A DNA stretch of 64,000 nt from Chrysomallon squamiferum. Its lineage: Eukaryota > Mollusca > Gastropoda > Neomphalida > Peltospiridae. Positions within the stretch are counted from its first letter, which is position 1; each line of letters begins with the position of its first letter. The DNA is taken from positions 3,085,167 to 3,149,166 of the forward strand of contig CM022665.1 of assembly GCA_012295275.1 (NCBI GenBank), in the 5' to 3' direction. The position numbers and the translations under genes are program-made. Below, in pieces: positions 14,575 to 26,391 of this stretch. The notes beneath the pieces are model-generated. The model made no database searches and was not told where the DNA came from. It was given only the letters and a program-made list of their open reading frames with translations.

Positions 14575-14800
14575 GCGGGTTATTTCAGATAATTAGATCA
14601 TTGAATGTCTGCTTTATCGAAGGCCGGATTAAGTGCTAACCTATATGCGGTAAGCTTCCTTGCTGCTAAAAAGAAAAAAGAGAAAATAGTTTGATACATG
14701 GTAGCATTGGGTTTCCTCTCTAATGATCGTTATTGTGTCTTAACATAAATTCGGTGCCACATACCTGTAGATTAAAATAGTGCTATATGCTTTGTTAATT
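14575..14800 (+). mobile_element. Degraded molluscan tRNA-derived SINE, 5' truncated (tRNA head missing)
   Basis: Recognised by collinear blocks with a SINE common in mollusc genomes, compared from memory: GGGTTATTTC, TATCGAAGGCC, GTGCTAACCTATATGC, CCTTGCTGCTAA, then GGGTTTCCTCTC, CTTAACATAAAT and GTGCCACATACC, in the right order and spacing. The tRNA-related head is missing or unrecognisable. I am not sure of the family name (RUDI-type V-SINE and MetaSINE are possibilities). Confidence 0.6.
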
Positions 14801-16151
14801 TTCTCGTCTCGTTTAATGATTAGTTGCCAGATACAGACGTACTGCATATATATGCATATGCACGCGCACACATATATACACGCACAAACATACCAGTGCA
14901 GAAAGACAATCGTAGAAACAAAAGTGCGCAGGGACGCACATTTGTTTCCTCCATGAAATTGATTACAGAAATAAACGGGAAAGTGGAACGTACTTGGACA
15001 TAATAGATTGTTAGTTTAGAATGGAAGCAGTGACCAGAAACAGATGTCACGCTTCATGCACGAGGGAGTGAGGCGCTCATGTCCAGTGCCCACCAGACCC
15101 TTTAAAGACCGGTCAAGATGCACGCGCTCGCGTTCCTCCAGTACCCAACCCCTGTCAAACACGTGTTAAGCTGGGACTTCAAAGCGTAGATGGTTTGAAA
15201 TGCAGGACATTAAATGTTGTGGAGGTACATTATCTGCAGAAGATGCTTGTTTTGACAATGATGTTTGTACCATACTTGTTGTTCACCAGCTAGTTCTGAC
15301 ATTTTACAATCAGCTCTTTCAGTGTTGTCTGTTATACATCGTGTTTTAAAATAATTACAATAAAGAACGCCGTTAATTTTCATTGCTTTACCATCCTGCA
15401 TATATGCCTCGATGTTGAAAGATAAGAAACTTACTTCATTTAGCTGTATGTTATTTATGTATTAACAGTGATGATGATGGTGACGATGATGTGATGATGA
15501 TGATGATGATGTAAAATTGAAAATGTGTTTTCCCTAAGATCTAACAGTGTGCATTACATATAAAATGTTCTCGTGTTACCATCATCCCTACCTCAAGGTT
15601 AACATTTCTGATATAACTTAACAAACTATTAAATTATTCAGCCTTTTGTTTTTCCAAGCTCGCTTCAGTTTACTTTAGTATTAAAATTAATTTTTATATC
15701 AAAGTCAGATTCGGCCAAGCAGTCGGTCATTATTGTTAATAAGAAGAATTAATTCTATAAAATCATTTCATTACGTCTTCTCGATCTCATCAGACACGCC
15801 CTGCCTGCCCCCCGCCCCCCCGCTATACTTTTGTAACAAGTGCACAGATGTTGTCTGTCGTTTAGTTTACCAGGAATATCCAGACACGGGAGAACAGACG
15901 TTCATCAAGGAAGCTCCGTGTCCTCGATCAATATATCTGGGATGCCAAAAACAAAATTAAACAACAACCTTTGATCAAATATTTATTGCAATTGCATTAT
16001 TTACTCACTTTTATTGGAGAGGCTCATTCCACCTATTCCGCGTTAATTAAACGCCTAAACAATTTATTAATACACGCTACAACCGCACACGTCCTGTTAG
16101 GCGGCCAATTGGCGGCAATACGAAGACAGGTGTTTTTATAGACGCACAAAG

Positions 16152-16221
16152 ATTTGCGGCGTGTGTTGTGTGTGTGTATTATGTGTGTGTTGTGTGTGTG
16201 TTGTGTGTGTGTTGTGTGTGT
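16152..16221. repeat. Compound TG repeat with a 10-bp higher-order unit
   Basis: Repeats of TTGTGTGTGTG give a minisatellite-like register on top of the TG dinucleotide. Confidence 0.85.
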
Positions 16222-16628
16222 AGTTTCTTGTCAATGTTTATATCTATTTATTAAATCTGTTGTATTTCTGTATGCTAAATTAGGAGATATCTCCTGTACG
16301 CTGTGAGAATGAAATTTGAAAACAGTAACCCACAGTTAGATGTTACACTGAGAAATGGTTCAGAAAAATGTACCATAAAAAAAAAAAAATGAATTTCATA
16401 AAATTTTATTTCATTTGAGACGCAAAATTACACCCAACAGAAACTCCAAAACTTTGAGAATACGCACAAATATTATTTTCATAATTACTGGCATTAATAC
16501 TTGTTTATTCATATTATGTAAAGAAACGAAACATTATAAAACGTTTTAATTACTCGAAATAATGCAACACCCGTAGCATTCTAACCTTTGTGTCAAACAA
16601 ATAAAAATAAGAGGCTGTCTTCCTTCGC

Positions 16629-16660
<32 letters not shown>

Positions 16661-16661
16661 T
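16629..16661. repeat. (CTTT)n microsatellite
   Basis: About eight CTTT units. Confidence 0.95.
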
Positions 16662-19600
16662 AAGAAGAAGGAAAAAAAAGAGCTAATAATTTTCGAAGAA
16701 CACAGTGGTGGTTTTGTAGAATCATCACTCACTTGTAACAGGTACGGTCTCTAGATTAAAGAAAACGCTTCTTCGACCGTCGGAGCACTGCGGTAACTTT
16801 GTTGCTAAATTTATCTGTAGGAAACTGTTTCTACACAAGAACAGACGTGAACTGTTTGTTTCATGACTGAACTGGGGATGGGTTACTGGCAACATACTTA
16901 CTTGACTTCCATGGTTCCATTTGCCGGTTCTCGAAGACGTTGAGAATTACGAGATTTAAAACTGTATCAGCAAAACGCAGGTAACTCAACAGCCTGCACG
17001 TTTAAACCAAAATGTACTCTTGTGTAAATTAAATAACCGTTTAAAAATGCTGATAATAAAATTCAGTCGGATTCAAAGGTGTACGTACATGTGTGTGTTT
17101 CAGTTGTTGATCGTTTTTGGGGAGAAATTGTTTGGTAATTGTTTTACAATGCAGTTTCTCTTTAGTGCAAAAATGTGAGCATGAGTTTACTAAATTTATT
17201 GTTTTATGATACAATTTGAACAGTGATTTTAATTACTGGGGTTATTAACATCAAGCAGTTGGGTGAGACGAAGAAAAAATGCGATAATCGGAAAGTAGTA
17301 CACAACATTAGATGTGTAACATCAATTATTCGTAATTTTTGCTCGTAATGTATAACGAATTTCACCTCGGCGTTATTACAAAAGGTTATTTACTCGACAA
17401 TGGGCAACACTTAATAAAATCTCATAGACATATTTCTGTATTACACGTAATTATATCTAATTAGTTCAACATGAAAAATATTCGTTAACGAAGTTTGGGA
17501 CTGACCGCTCCTTTCTCGACAGCACGTCCAGTAATTTCATTCTGTCTAAAAATAACACTTTAGATTAGATGAAACGAACTGTATAGTGTATTAGACTTAA
17601 AAAAGATACAGAAGATGAAAACACTACATTTTCTTACAGTTTTGTCTAACATTTGTTAATTTTTATAATATTTATAATACGAATCGTTATTTTTAAGTTT
17701 CAGAATCAAAACAGAACTTTACTTATGCTCAAGGCATTCAGATTCGGTTTAAATATAAATTGATTTTAATAAATACGAAAAAATGATGACGAAATGTGTA
17801 CGTAAAGTATTTAAAAAAAGAAGAAGAAAAAAAGGGCCTGAAATAAATAATACTGTAATAAGAATAAAACCCACAACATAGATAATGATTACAACAGACA
17901 GAAGAAGAAATAAACACAATAATAATTAGTAATAATATAATAGGAATAGATTTATTATTATTATTATTGTCGTTGTTGTAATCTTCATCAATCAATTTTG
18001 GTTATCAATACATGTGGAAGTGAAGGAACAAAGCTGTCATGTTAGTGTTGATTGTTTTATCTGTAAGTAGATTTACTGTATTATCTAAAATCAGTTTCAA
18101 CAAAGGCATCGGTATTGTGTCAGAATGATTGCGATAATCGACTTTTTGTATAGTTGTCATCTAAAATTTTATTAGTAAATAGAGTATCAGTGTGAAATTA
18201 ATAGCCGATAAGTCGTTAACTGTTCGTGTAAATTAACATTACAACATTAATCTTGATAACGTTTTAGTACAGCTGGCTCGTGACTGCTTTATTAAAAAAA
18301 AAAAAAAATTGTATTTCCGCAGTGTGAAAAGGCTATAAAGACTGAGCCGATGTAAAATCTAATGAACGAACGTTTAGCTGTGCGTTCTTCATATATCATG
18401 AACAGTTACTGTATCAAAATAATTACATATATAAATGTTTCCCCTTCTTTCCATGAGAATGGAAATGTCAACCCATCAACATTAAAATGTATAACATGAA
18501 AACTCGGATCTATTTATCTTTTTGATAACAGAAGTTTTCTTTGAAACACGATGTTATAAAGCCTAATAAGTACAATATTTCCATCGTTAGCATTAATCAT
18601 TCATACATACTGGAAATATTTCAGTGTAGATTATTCTCTCTGTATAGAATTAGCAAATTAAACTAATGTACAGTTTGTTCAAAGTATATGTGTTGGAATA
18701 TGTATTTTAAACTCTGCTTTAATCTTCAGTATCAGTGTACATTATTTTGTTATCATTTAATTAGAAAAAACAAAAACAAATATAAAGTTTGAATATTTTG
18801 ATCTAAAACACAAATGGGCGAGAATATGAAAGCACAAACACTGAAAAGGGTTGGCCAACGTAACGTGTTGAATCCACTGTCAACAAGTTTGCAGACACAA
18901 CACGCACTATTTTAAAATGTGCAGGTTTTCAGTACGCTACATTACAGGCTGTTTTCTCTCGATAATTATTTACATTTATTAAACTGAATCGAAAATTGTG
19001 TAACTGTTTAATTAAGGTAAAAATAACCACTGTGACTGGCACAGGCACACGTCTCCATAGATGCTCACCATTGACGTAGGAGAATAGTAATTAGAGAATT
19101 CGTATTTTCTTTAATATGAAAATTTGGTGGTGTTCAGTGTTCTGACTATGAATACGTGTTGTACATAAAAGACAGTTCACATCATTCTCCCAATCCGGAC
19201 TCCCACACTTCACACCTACATCCCACACCTACATCCCACATCCCATACCTTCAAACGCGCGCACAGTAGTTTCTTATTCTTACATGCCGATGCATGCTGC
19301 ATGCACAAATCTTCGTGTTTGATTCACTACAAACATGTCCACAGACAGATGATATAAGTATATACTGAGTTGATCGTCTTCCTGACATTTAGACTGCATT
19401 AATTAATGTGGAAAACGTGTTTGAAACAATGTGTTGAGAAACATCAAGCTCTCGTGATAAAACTGGATGTGCTGATAATGGAGTGGAGATGCATGCACAT
19501 GTATGTAATTATCTCTGCACCGAATAACTTGTTTTGTCTCCAGATAGGTGGTGCTCTCGTTGGATTATTTTAGAAAAAAACATGATGTATACCACTTACG

Positions 19601-20029
19601 TGACGGTTGATAAAGATTAAAGTATGTTTGGTAGTTATTGTTACGATCATTTTGAATACAAATCAATGCTGAGTGAAATGGTAACGTCTATTTTAGGAAT
19701 GTAAAGAGGAAACATTTAAAACCAGTCGATAACGATACGTAAACATTTTTTTATATATATATTTCTATTCTTGCACATTTTATTTTCGTATTCGCTATAA
19801 AATATTCGCATTTGTCATGAAAAAAAAAAAGAGAAAAAAAAAGAAGCATATTCAAATCTTAATCAAAACAACAAAGCAACCCCTCTCCAACAATATAAAA
19901 ATGTAATGGAAAATAATGAAATTTGAGAAATGTAATTAAATTGTAATAACTAAGAAAAAATTAATTAACATCTGTTCAGTAATTTATCTATATAAACAAA
20001 CGATTTCCAGAGAAAACGGATTTAACGTG

Positions 20030-20360
20030 CGGACAAAAGACTAACGTTATCAGACTGTTTGTAAAACAAACATCGGCGCCAATCAAAGTTTTTTCTCCGC
20101 ACCAGTTAACACTTCGCGAGTAACGCCGCCACATTTCACCACTGATTGCAACAACAACAACACGGAGACTGTATTAAGAGACTTCTTGATTATCTTAGAT
20201 CCCTTTAATCTGATCAAGGTTGTCATTTGCTAATGATTTAATTGGGATTATTATTTGCAGTTTGGCCGCGTCAGACTTCGGGGATCTGCAGGGACTGTCG
20301 GCCACTCCCTAGTCCCGCGTGGCGCCACATAGGGGGCGCTGCAGTTCTCTTTCCTTTGTA
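20030..20360. promoter_or_regulatory. Candidate cis-regulatory island
   Basis: A non-repetitive, CpG-rich 330-bp island in AT-rich DNA. It contains several factor-like cores: GTAAAACAAACA (Fox-like), ATCAAAG (TCF-like), TAATGATTTAATTGG (paired homeodomain TAAT cores), GGGATTA (Otx-like) and a GC-rich 3' end, GGCGCCACATAGGGGGCGC. No open frame of note. Called only from local complexity and motif density. Confidence 0.3.
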
Positions 20361-21339
20361 CACGCCAACAGCGTATACGTGTTAATTAAAACAAAATTAA
20401 AAATGGCCATCGTCACTTTTATCCAGCGTTTGTCTTCGACAGATTGGAGTTAATTTGTGGCATAATGTTCTTAAATTTGTAGGCAGACGTGAACGAATAT
20501 AAACGTAATCACAGTATTAAAACGTATAAGGAATTATCATAGCATACCTTCAGTTAAACTAAATGGGATAAATAAATTATTAATTTGACATTAAATCTTA
20601 AACCTATTTGATCTGCGTTGTTTAATTAGAAGGTGTTACAAAGTAAATACAGTTTTTTGACAGCTGTGACAACTTGAAAGATTTAAAAGGATTTTAATGT
20701 GCTTGAATGTTTACCTTTATGTCTATCTGTAATTTACAGACTATGATTCTGTTACATGTAAATAAAAACAACTTCTTACAACTATTAGATTGTAATTTGG
20801 CGAGTAGAATGTTTAAAATCATAAATCAAATATATAAATATATCGTAGATATAAGCGACCCATAAATGTGAGAATGTAATTTTGTTTTTCTATAAATCAG
20901 TTAATGAATCTGTTTATGTAATATTAAGCTGGGCAAAAGTGGTGAGGAAATGGTCTAAGGTAAACAGGTCTCAGTGGGAAAATAAGGATAGAAAAAAATA
21001 AAAAGCTGAAATATATGACCGACAATAAGTAAATAAATAAATTAAAAATAATAATAATTAAAAAAAAAAAATAATAATGTTTATTTTTTTTCACATCTTT
21101 TTCGTTTTTTTTTTTTTACATTCCTACTTACAATTAAATTCTTGTATTTAATACAGTAATTAGTATGCAGCTCACATGAATGAGAAGAAAGAAAAAAAAA
21201 AAAAAAAAAAAGGAAACAAAAAATGTTTATTAGCTCCAGTTACTACAGTTTAATAAATCGTTCCTCAGATTCCATGGCAAAAGGTCGTAATTGTTAATTA
21301 TAATGTTTGAAACACTGTTCCGTGTACATTATTACCACT

Positions 21340-21378
<39 letters not shown>

Positions 21379-21599
21379 AAAATAATACCATAAAACAAAA
21401 TTGTTTTTTTCTTTTTGTAAAAGGTTGTTGGAGTCATCGTCCGTTCAAAAAGGGTCTTTTGACAAAAGTGTAATGGTCTAGAAAGAACGTCTAGAGGTCT
21501 TTAAATATTTAAATCACATAAAGAAAAAAAAAAAGCTTTCTTTAGGCGCGCGCCAGATGTACGTAACTGAAAAGACACGTGGTATTCTTTTAGCAACCT

Positions 21600-21725
21600 G
21601 TTGTTCGCGTACCGTCACAAAAAGATGTGCATCCTGCTAGTCAGGTGTATCGCTATTACCCGCCAAATCATGTCACCCAATAACAGCGACCATCTGTCGC
21701 AGGTGAATGTAGCAGGCGCGACATA
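21600..21725. promoter_or_regulatory. Candidate enhancer: three proneural-type E-boxes
   Basis: CAGGTG at 21642-21647, CATCTG at 21691-21696 and CAGGTG at 21700-21705 fall within 64 bp of otherwise complex sequence, 4.7 kb upstream of the predicted Delta start. Achaete-Scute and Atonal family factors use such sites to activate Delta. Confidence 0.3.
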
Positions 21726-22355
21726 AACACTTTTAACTGTTATCTCTCTCTCTCTGTCGTTGATTTTAAACTCGTTTAGATATAGGTGTTGTTTTGTTTT
21801 TGTTTTTCTCTATATTTTACTTTTTTTTTTTTTTTTTTCGTGAATATTCAGTAGACTGACAATTTAGACAATAAAAAGAAGAAGAAGAAAAAGAAAGAAA
21901 AGAAATTAACAGTACTAATTATTAAAAGACCAAACTTCCCGTAGTAAAACGTATATCGATGTGTAATTTTCATTACGGAAAAGTATAGAGTTTTAGATGT
22001 TGCACATTGTGCACCTGCAAATATTTATTTATTTATGTTTGTAAGGAATAATGCTGGCTGTTTAAACATATTCGTTAGCTGTGTTTATGCTAAAACAAAG
22101 GCAATTGCCGCAGGGCTTGTCACGTTATTTAACACTTACTTGACATTTACTGTTGCTAATTTAGCAAATAACATTATTAACGCTTATAATTAAACTACTT
22201 TTTTGTTTCTGTTATTTATTTATTTATTATTATTTATTATTATTATATATATATATATATATATTTTTTTTTTATTTTATTTTTTAATTGCTTGGTTGCA
22301 CATCTGTTACAATGTTGACAAATCAACGTGTTCATACATATTAGTTAAAAAAAAA

Positions 22356-22391
<36 letters not shown>

Positions 22392-22560
22392 AAAAAAATT
22401 GAAATAAGTATGCCGTTATGAATCATCGTGTTATCGAATTGGAAGGTTTTTATTTTCTACCTGGAAGTTGACACTACCACCTGTTGGGAAACCTACCTAA
22501 TCAATATGCTGCAAAATATGTACTTACGACCTTGACATTTCGGGTGCGATACCGTTTTAG

Positions 22561-22870
22561 AATTGCCGTTTCGCGAACGGTTCGGTACGGTTTGATATAC
22601 AGGAACTGACCACCTGCAGGCGCGTATGGGCACTTGGCTTGACTTTTGGTCGAGAGTTCATCTTTTTGTCCTTGTCAACGGACAAGCAGATGTTTTTGAC
22701 ATACAGAACGTACCGCACTTTTGATTGGCCAGATGGAGAAAAAATAAACAGTCTGGTTTTAGGTCGGTCCTCCCGGTGGATGAATAATTACGCTTAGCCA
22801 GATGACAGGTCGCACGCGACTAGTAGCTGGCACGCGCCAAAGGCGGGAACTTGTTTTGCAGTCCTGGCTG
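22561..22870. promoter_or_regulatory. Candidate enhancer: E-box cluster with two class C sites
   Basis: A sequence-complex, CpG-containing island in AT-rich DNA about 3.6 kb upstream of the predicted Delta start. E-boxes: CACCTG 22611-22616, and CAGATG at 22687-22692, 22730-22735 and 22799-22804. Class C repressor sites: CGCACGCGAC 22811-22820 and GGCACGCGCC 22829-22838. Activator E-boxes beside HES sites would suit a proneural/HES-controlled enhancer. Motif-based inference only. Confidence 0.4.
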
Positions 22871-24735
22871 GCGAACAATAAAATAGCTTACTGACAGAAG
22901 CAACTCGAAAAATAAATATAAATTTAAAGATGGCAGAGATACTTTTGCGTAGTGTTATCAAGTATTGATACATATATTGCGAGATAAAACACATCGTAAG
23001 ATAACTTCTGTAAAAGGGCCACCCATCCCGAAATTTGTTTTTATTTTTTATTAAAAAAAAAAAATAATAATAATAATAATAAATAAAAATAAAAAATACA
23101 ATCTATATTACGCAATGTTGGAAATATTTTGTTATTATCTCAGTAAATTCCCTTAAGGCAAAGATGGCAGTGAATGAAATACACAAGGTCACCTTGAACT
23201 TTTCCCATCATTTTCATGTTCAATGAATAAATTGAAAAAGCAGCTGCAATTGTTATCTGTAGCGAATTAGGTGATCCCGAACACAACATAACACAGATTA
23301 CTGCCGTGGAATCACGTTAGTGCGCGAAACTGTGTCAGCGCGCACCTATATGCAAATGCACTCCGGTAAATGGCGGGAAACGTAATGTCGATATCTGTTA
23401 TACACGCATTACAGTGACATACCGAATATAGTTTCACAACCCAGTCATCGCTTACTACAATACTACACAGAATGTTTTATTTTTTTATGTTTTTTTTTTT
23501 GTTGTTTTTTTCTCTCTCCGCAGTTTTATGCAAAGGTAAAAATTCTGTTACGCGTTTTTGTGTAGCTGTGAAAAATAATATTTAGTGAATAATGTACTAT
23601 TCTTTGGAGAAATATGCACCAAATAAATTAATTTATCCGAAATTTATATATATATATATATATATAACGGAGAAAAAATAGAACATGACGGAAAACTATT
23701 AAATAGCGTGAAAGGTATATACGTATGTAAGCGTATATGTCCTATATATATTTGCGTGTGCGTGTGCGTGTGCGTGCATGTGTAATATGCCTGTGCATAT
23801 ATAGGCACATAAGACTTAATAAAAAATAAAAAAATGAAAATGACATTTGTGGTGATACTTCATACACCTGGCTTTCTTACAGTGTGTTTTAACTCTATCA
23901 ATATTTTTATACAAACTTGTATTCTGAAGTGGATAAATGTTAACAACATTTTTTTTCGCCCCTTCTCTCTCGAGATTAAAATTTGTAATTCATTTTAGTT
24001 CACACGTGATTTCTTTGGTGAAATGCACGTGTTACTGGTACTTGCTTTGTGGCGTGAAGTTTCAAAAACATTAACGCCCGACTTGTGAATTTCAGCACTG
24101 GTCATGTTTATTTAAACGCGTTATTTTCAATTTCTATTAGTCGTATGTAAACGGAAAGGTATCAAGCGTTTTTCTTTTCCGCAGATTTCAACAGATGTGA
24201 TTTAAATATTGGTTTATGAAAGTATTTTTGAAGTTTAAACAACGACAAACGTTTTCATGTTACAGTCACAGTTTGTACTGGTCTGTTGTTTGTTCACAGC
24301 TGGGAAGTGAAAATGTACCTACATAATTATTAAGACTGGTTATTTCATCTAATTAAGTTTCAGAAAACTTTAATATTGTTTAAAATCAGAATAATCCTTT
24401 TTTCAGAACATACAAATAAAATGTGACATCTATTCATTTATATTATTCACATTAAAATCAACTACGGAAAACCCAAGAAACCATTCTAAGAAAAATAACA
24501 TAAAAGGGCTGTGAATCACAGTTCTAACCCCAAAGTGAGTCTGGATTGTACAGTAACAATTCATCTATGTCAGAATTGTCTATAACCCGTTACTCACATT
24601 TAACTGTCCACAAAAACAGCTTCAAGAGTATTTTTTTTAAATTTTATTTTATTTTATTTTAATTTATTATTGTTACTTTACAGTCGTATACATACACACA
24701 AATGCACACTTTAATAACTTCTACACCGAACCTTT

Positions 24736-24774
24736 AAAAAAAAAAAAAAATAATAATAATAATAATAATTAAAA

Positions 24775-24809
<35 letters not shown>

Positions 24810-24812
24810 ATG
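24736..24812. repeat. A tract, (AAT)n and (AATA)n compound repeat
   Basis: A homopolymer passes into AAT and then about eleven AAAT units. Confidence 0.95.
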
Positions 24813-25607
24813 ATCTATGGGTAAATACCATGCTGGTACGTCATGTGACGGGTACCCTGAATGGATGCACCTGTTACTGTACTAATCCCCTCTGTAAAAA
24901 AAAAAAAAAAAAAAAATCTTTAATGGTTACTGCGGTGGCAATCTGTTCATGGGTACATGTCACCATCGTGACCTTTACCACACGACAGAACAAACAGGTT
25001 TTCTCAAAGACTTGTATACTGCTATTACGTACAACAGGTGTGTTGATGCGCTAGGTCGCGTCTCTTCTCTAACACATTCCTTTGTTTCAAGCATCACCCT
25101 TCGATGTCGTCGTTGTCTTCGTTTTTGTTGTTGTTATTATTATTTACTTATTTATTATATTTTATTTTACTTTATTAAAATATTACTTTAGTTTCATTTC
25201 CTTAGTCTTTGTTTGATAATTAAGGCGCGATAAAAAAAAAAATAAAAAAAAAAAAGGGGGGCGACAAAAAGACATCGTATCGTGCGTGCATTGTTGTCGA
25301 GAAGCGATAGCGAATTATTTATATATCGTCCACAAACAATATATTTTTAGCAGGTGTGAAATATGAAAACGATACGATATGCGACAGGTAGTCTGCAGGC
25401 CATCTGCTCGCCTTCATTTATAACAGCAAAAACCGCGCCAAATTTCAGACCGCAATTATAACTGAACAGAACGACCGTATCCTTTGTTTATGCATAGGAA
25501 TTAAGACATGGTGCTTTCCTACTGACTGACAAGTGATTTTTTTTTTCATTCGAAAGTAACATAACAGCACACAGCCAGGTGTGTCTTCAAGGGCAAATTG
25601 GCAAGGT

Positions 25608-25617
25608 GGCACGCGCC
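25608..25617 (+). promoter_or_regulatory. GGCACGCGCC, putative HES-type site
   Basis: Perfect 10-bp class C site about 770 bp upstream of the predicted start site. A CArG box, CCTTATATGG, sits just downstream at 25623-25632, flanked by GGAA/TTCC cores that resemble an SRF-ETS composite element. Confidence 0.4.
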
Positions 25618-25786
25618 TTCTTCCTTATATGGAAGTTGCTCTACGCGTGGAACAATGATGGCAGGTGCGCGCTCGCCGGCAGCTGAGGGTACAAAGACAG
25701 TTTTGTGTGCTTCCTCAGAAAAAAAAAAAAAAAAGAAGAAGAAGAAAAAAAACCCACAAAAGAAGCTGCTCCCTAATATAATTAAG

Positions 25787-25796
25787 GGCACGCGCC
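25787..25796 (+). promoter_or_regulatory. GGCACGCGCC, putative HES-type site
   Basis: Third exact copy of the decamer in 3 kb (others at 22829 and 25608), about 590 bp upstream of the predicted start site. The surrounding DNA is A-rich, so the GC-rich decamer stands out. Confidence 0.4.
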
Positions 25797-26282
25797 AGTG
25801 CAGAATTTTGAATATTTTTAGTGCGGAAAAAACAAGTTTTAAAGTAGTGTTTTAGACCACCAAAAGTATTAAAATAAAAAAATATATTATTCTTAAAACT
25901 TCCAGTCCGTAGCATGAGCTGAAAGACAGAAAAAGAAAATGTATTTGTGCGGTGTTTTTTTTTCTTCTTCTTCTTCTTCTTCTCTCAGTTAACGGGTTAC
26001 AACTGGCCGTTAACCTGTTGACTGGCAGATGTAGAATTCTCATTCATTTCACTACAAAGGCTAAATGTCTCTTGTATCCCGAGGGTTCAGTTACAAAAAG
26101 CGGGGCAGTTGGCAAGGCCCGCTATCGGACAGGGGTCTCCGTTTGACCAATTGCTTATCTTGGCTCGTTCAAATCGCCCGTTAATTGGTCAACTAAGTAT
26201 CAGCATCCCCCCTTTAAGCTGAAAAGCTTTGGATATCCAATCCCTTTGACAGCTCTGGACCTATCAGTGCGTGGCGCGGGCA

Positions 26283-26292
26283 GTCGCGTGCC
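26283..26292 (-). promoter_or_regulatory. Hairy/HES class C site in the Delta promoter
   Basis: On the minus strand this reads GGCACGCGAC, identical to the sequence I recall as the high-affinity Hairy site of the Drosophila achaete promoter. It lies about 100 bp upstream of the predicted start site. bHLH-Orange repressors (Hairy/E(spl)/HES) bind CACGCG class C sites and repress Delta in the Notch feedback loop. Function here is inferred from the motif alone. Confidence 0.5.
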
Positions 26293-26353
26293 AGTATCCA
26301 ACCGCAAACACGCCGGCGACAGCTAGCAATTCTCTCAGTAATAATAACACATA

Positions 26354-26391
26354 TATATAAAAAAAAACCGCTTCGGTCGAACACTCAGTCA
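26354..26391 (+). promoter_or_regulatory. Predicted Delta core promoter (TATA box and initiator)
   Basis: TATATAAA at 26354-26361 is followed by an arthropod/mollusc-style initiator, TCAGTC, at 26385-26390. The A at 26387 as +1 puts the TATA box at about -33, the correct spacing. The ATG lies 291 nt downstream. A second TATA-like sequence (TATATAAA near 26475) lies inside the predicted 5' UTR and could serve an alternative start. No transcript data were available. Confidence 0.6.

Larger units (their letters stand above)
14801..20029. other. Non-coding, no gene seen
   Basis: Holds a CpG-rich patch at about 15060-15185 (with GCACGCGCTCGCG), GAT repeats at 15465-15513, the TG repeat at 16.2 kb and AT-rich DNA beyond. 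No coding signal. Confidence 0.65.
22871..26282. other. Delta proximal upstream DNA
   Basis: No gene. AT-rich with repeats to about 25.2 kb, then increasingly complex toward the promoter. From 25.55 kb it carries the GGCACGCGCC sites, the CArG box, a Myb-like GTTAAC/AACTG cluster (25986-26030) and an inverted pair of CCAAT boxes (TGACCAATT about 26145 and AATTGGTCA about 26174). Confidence 0.6.

Noticed and set aside
23505-23536. 12-bp microexon between a strong acceptor (TCTCTCCGCAG) and AAAG/GTAAAA
   Set aside because: No neighbouring exons or frame to place it in; T-rich acceptor-like sequences are common here.
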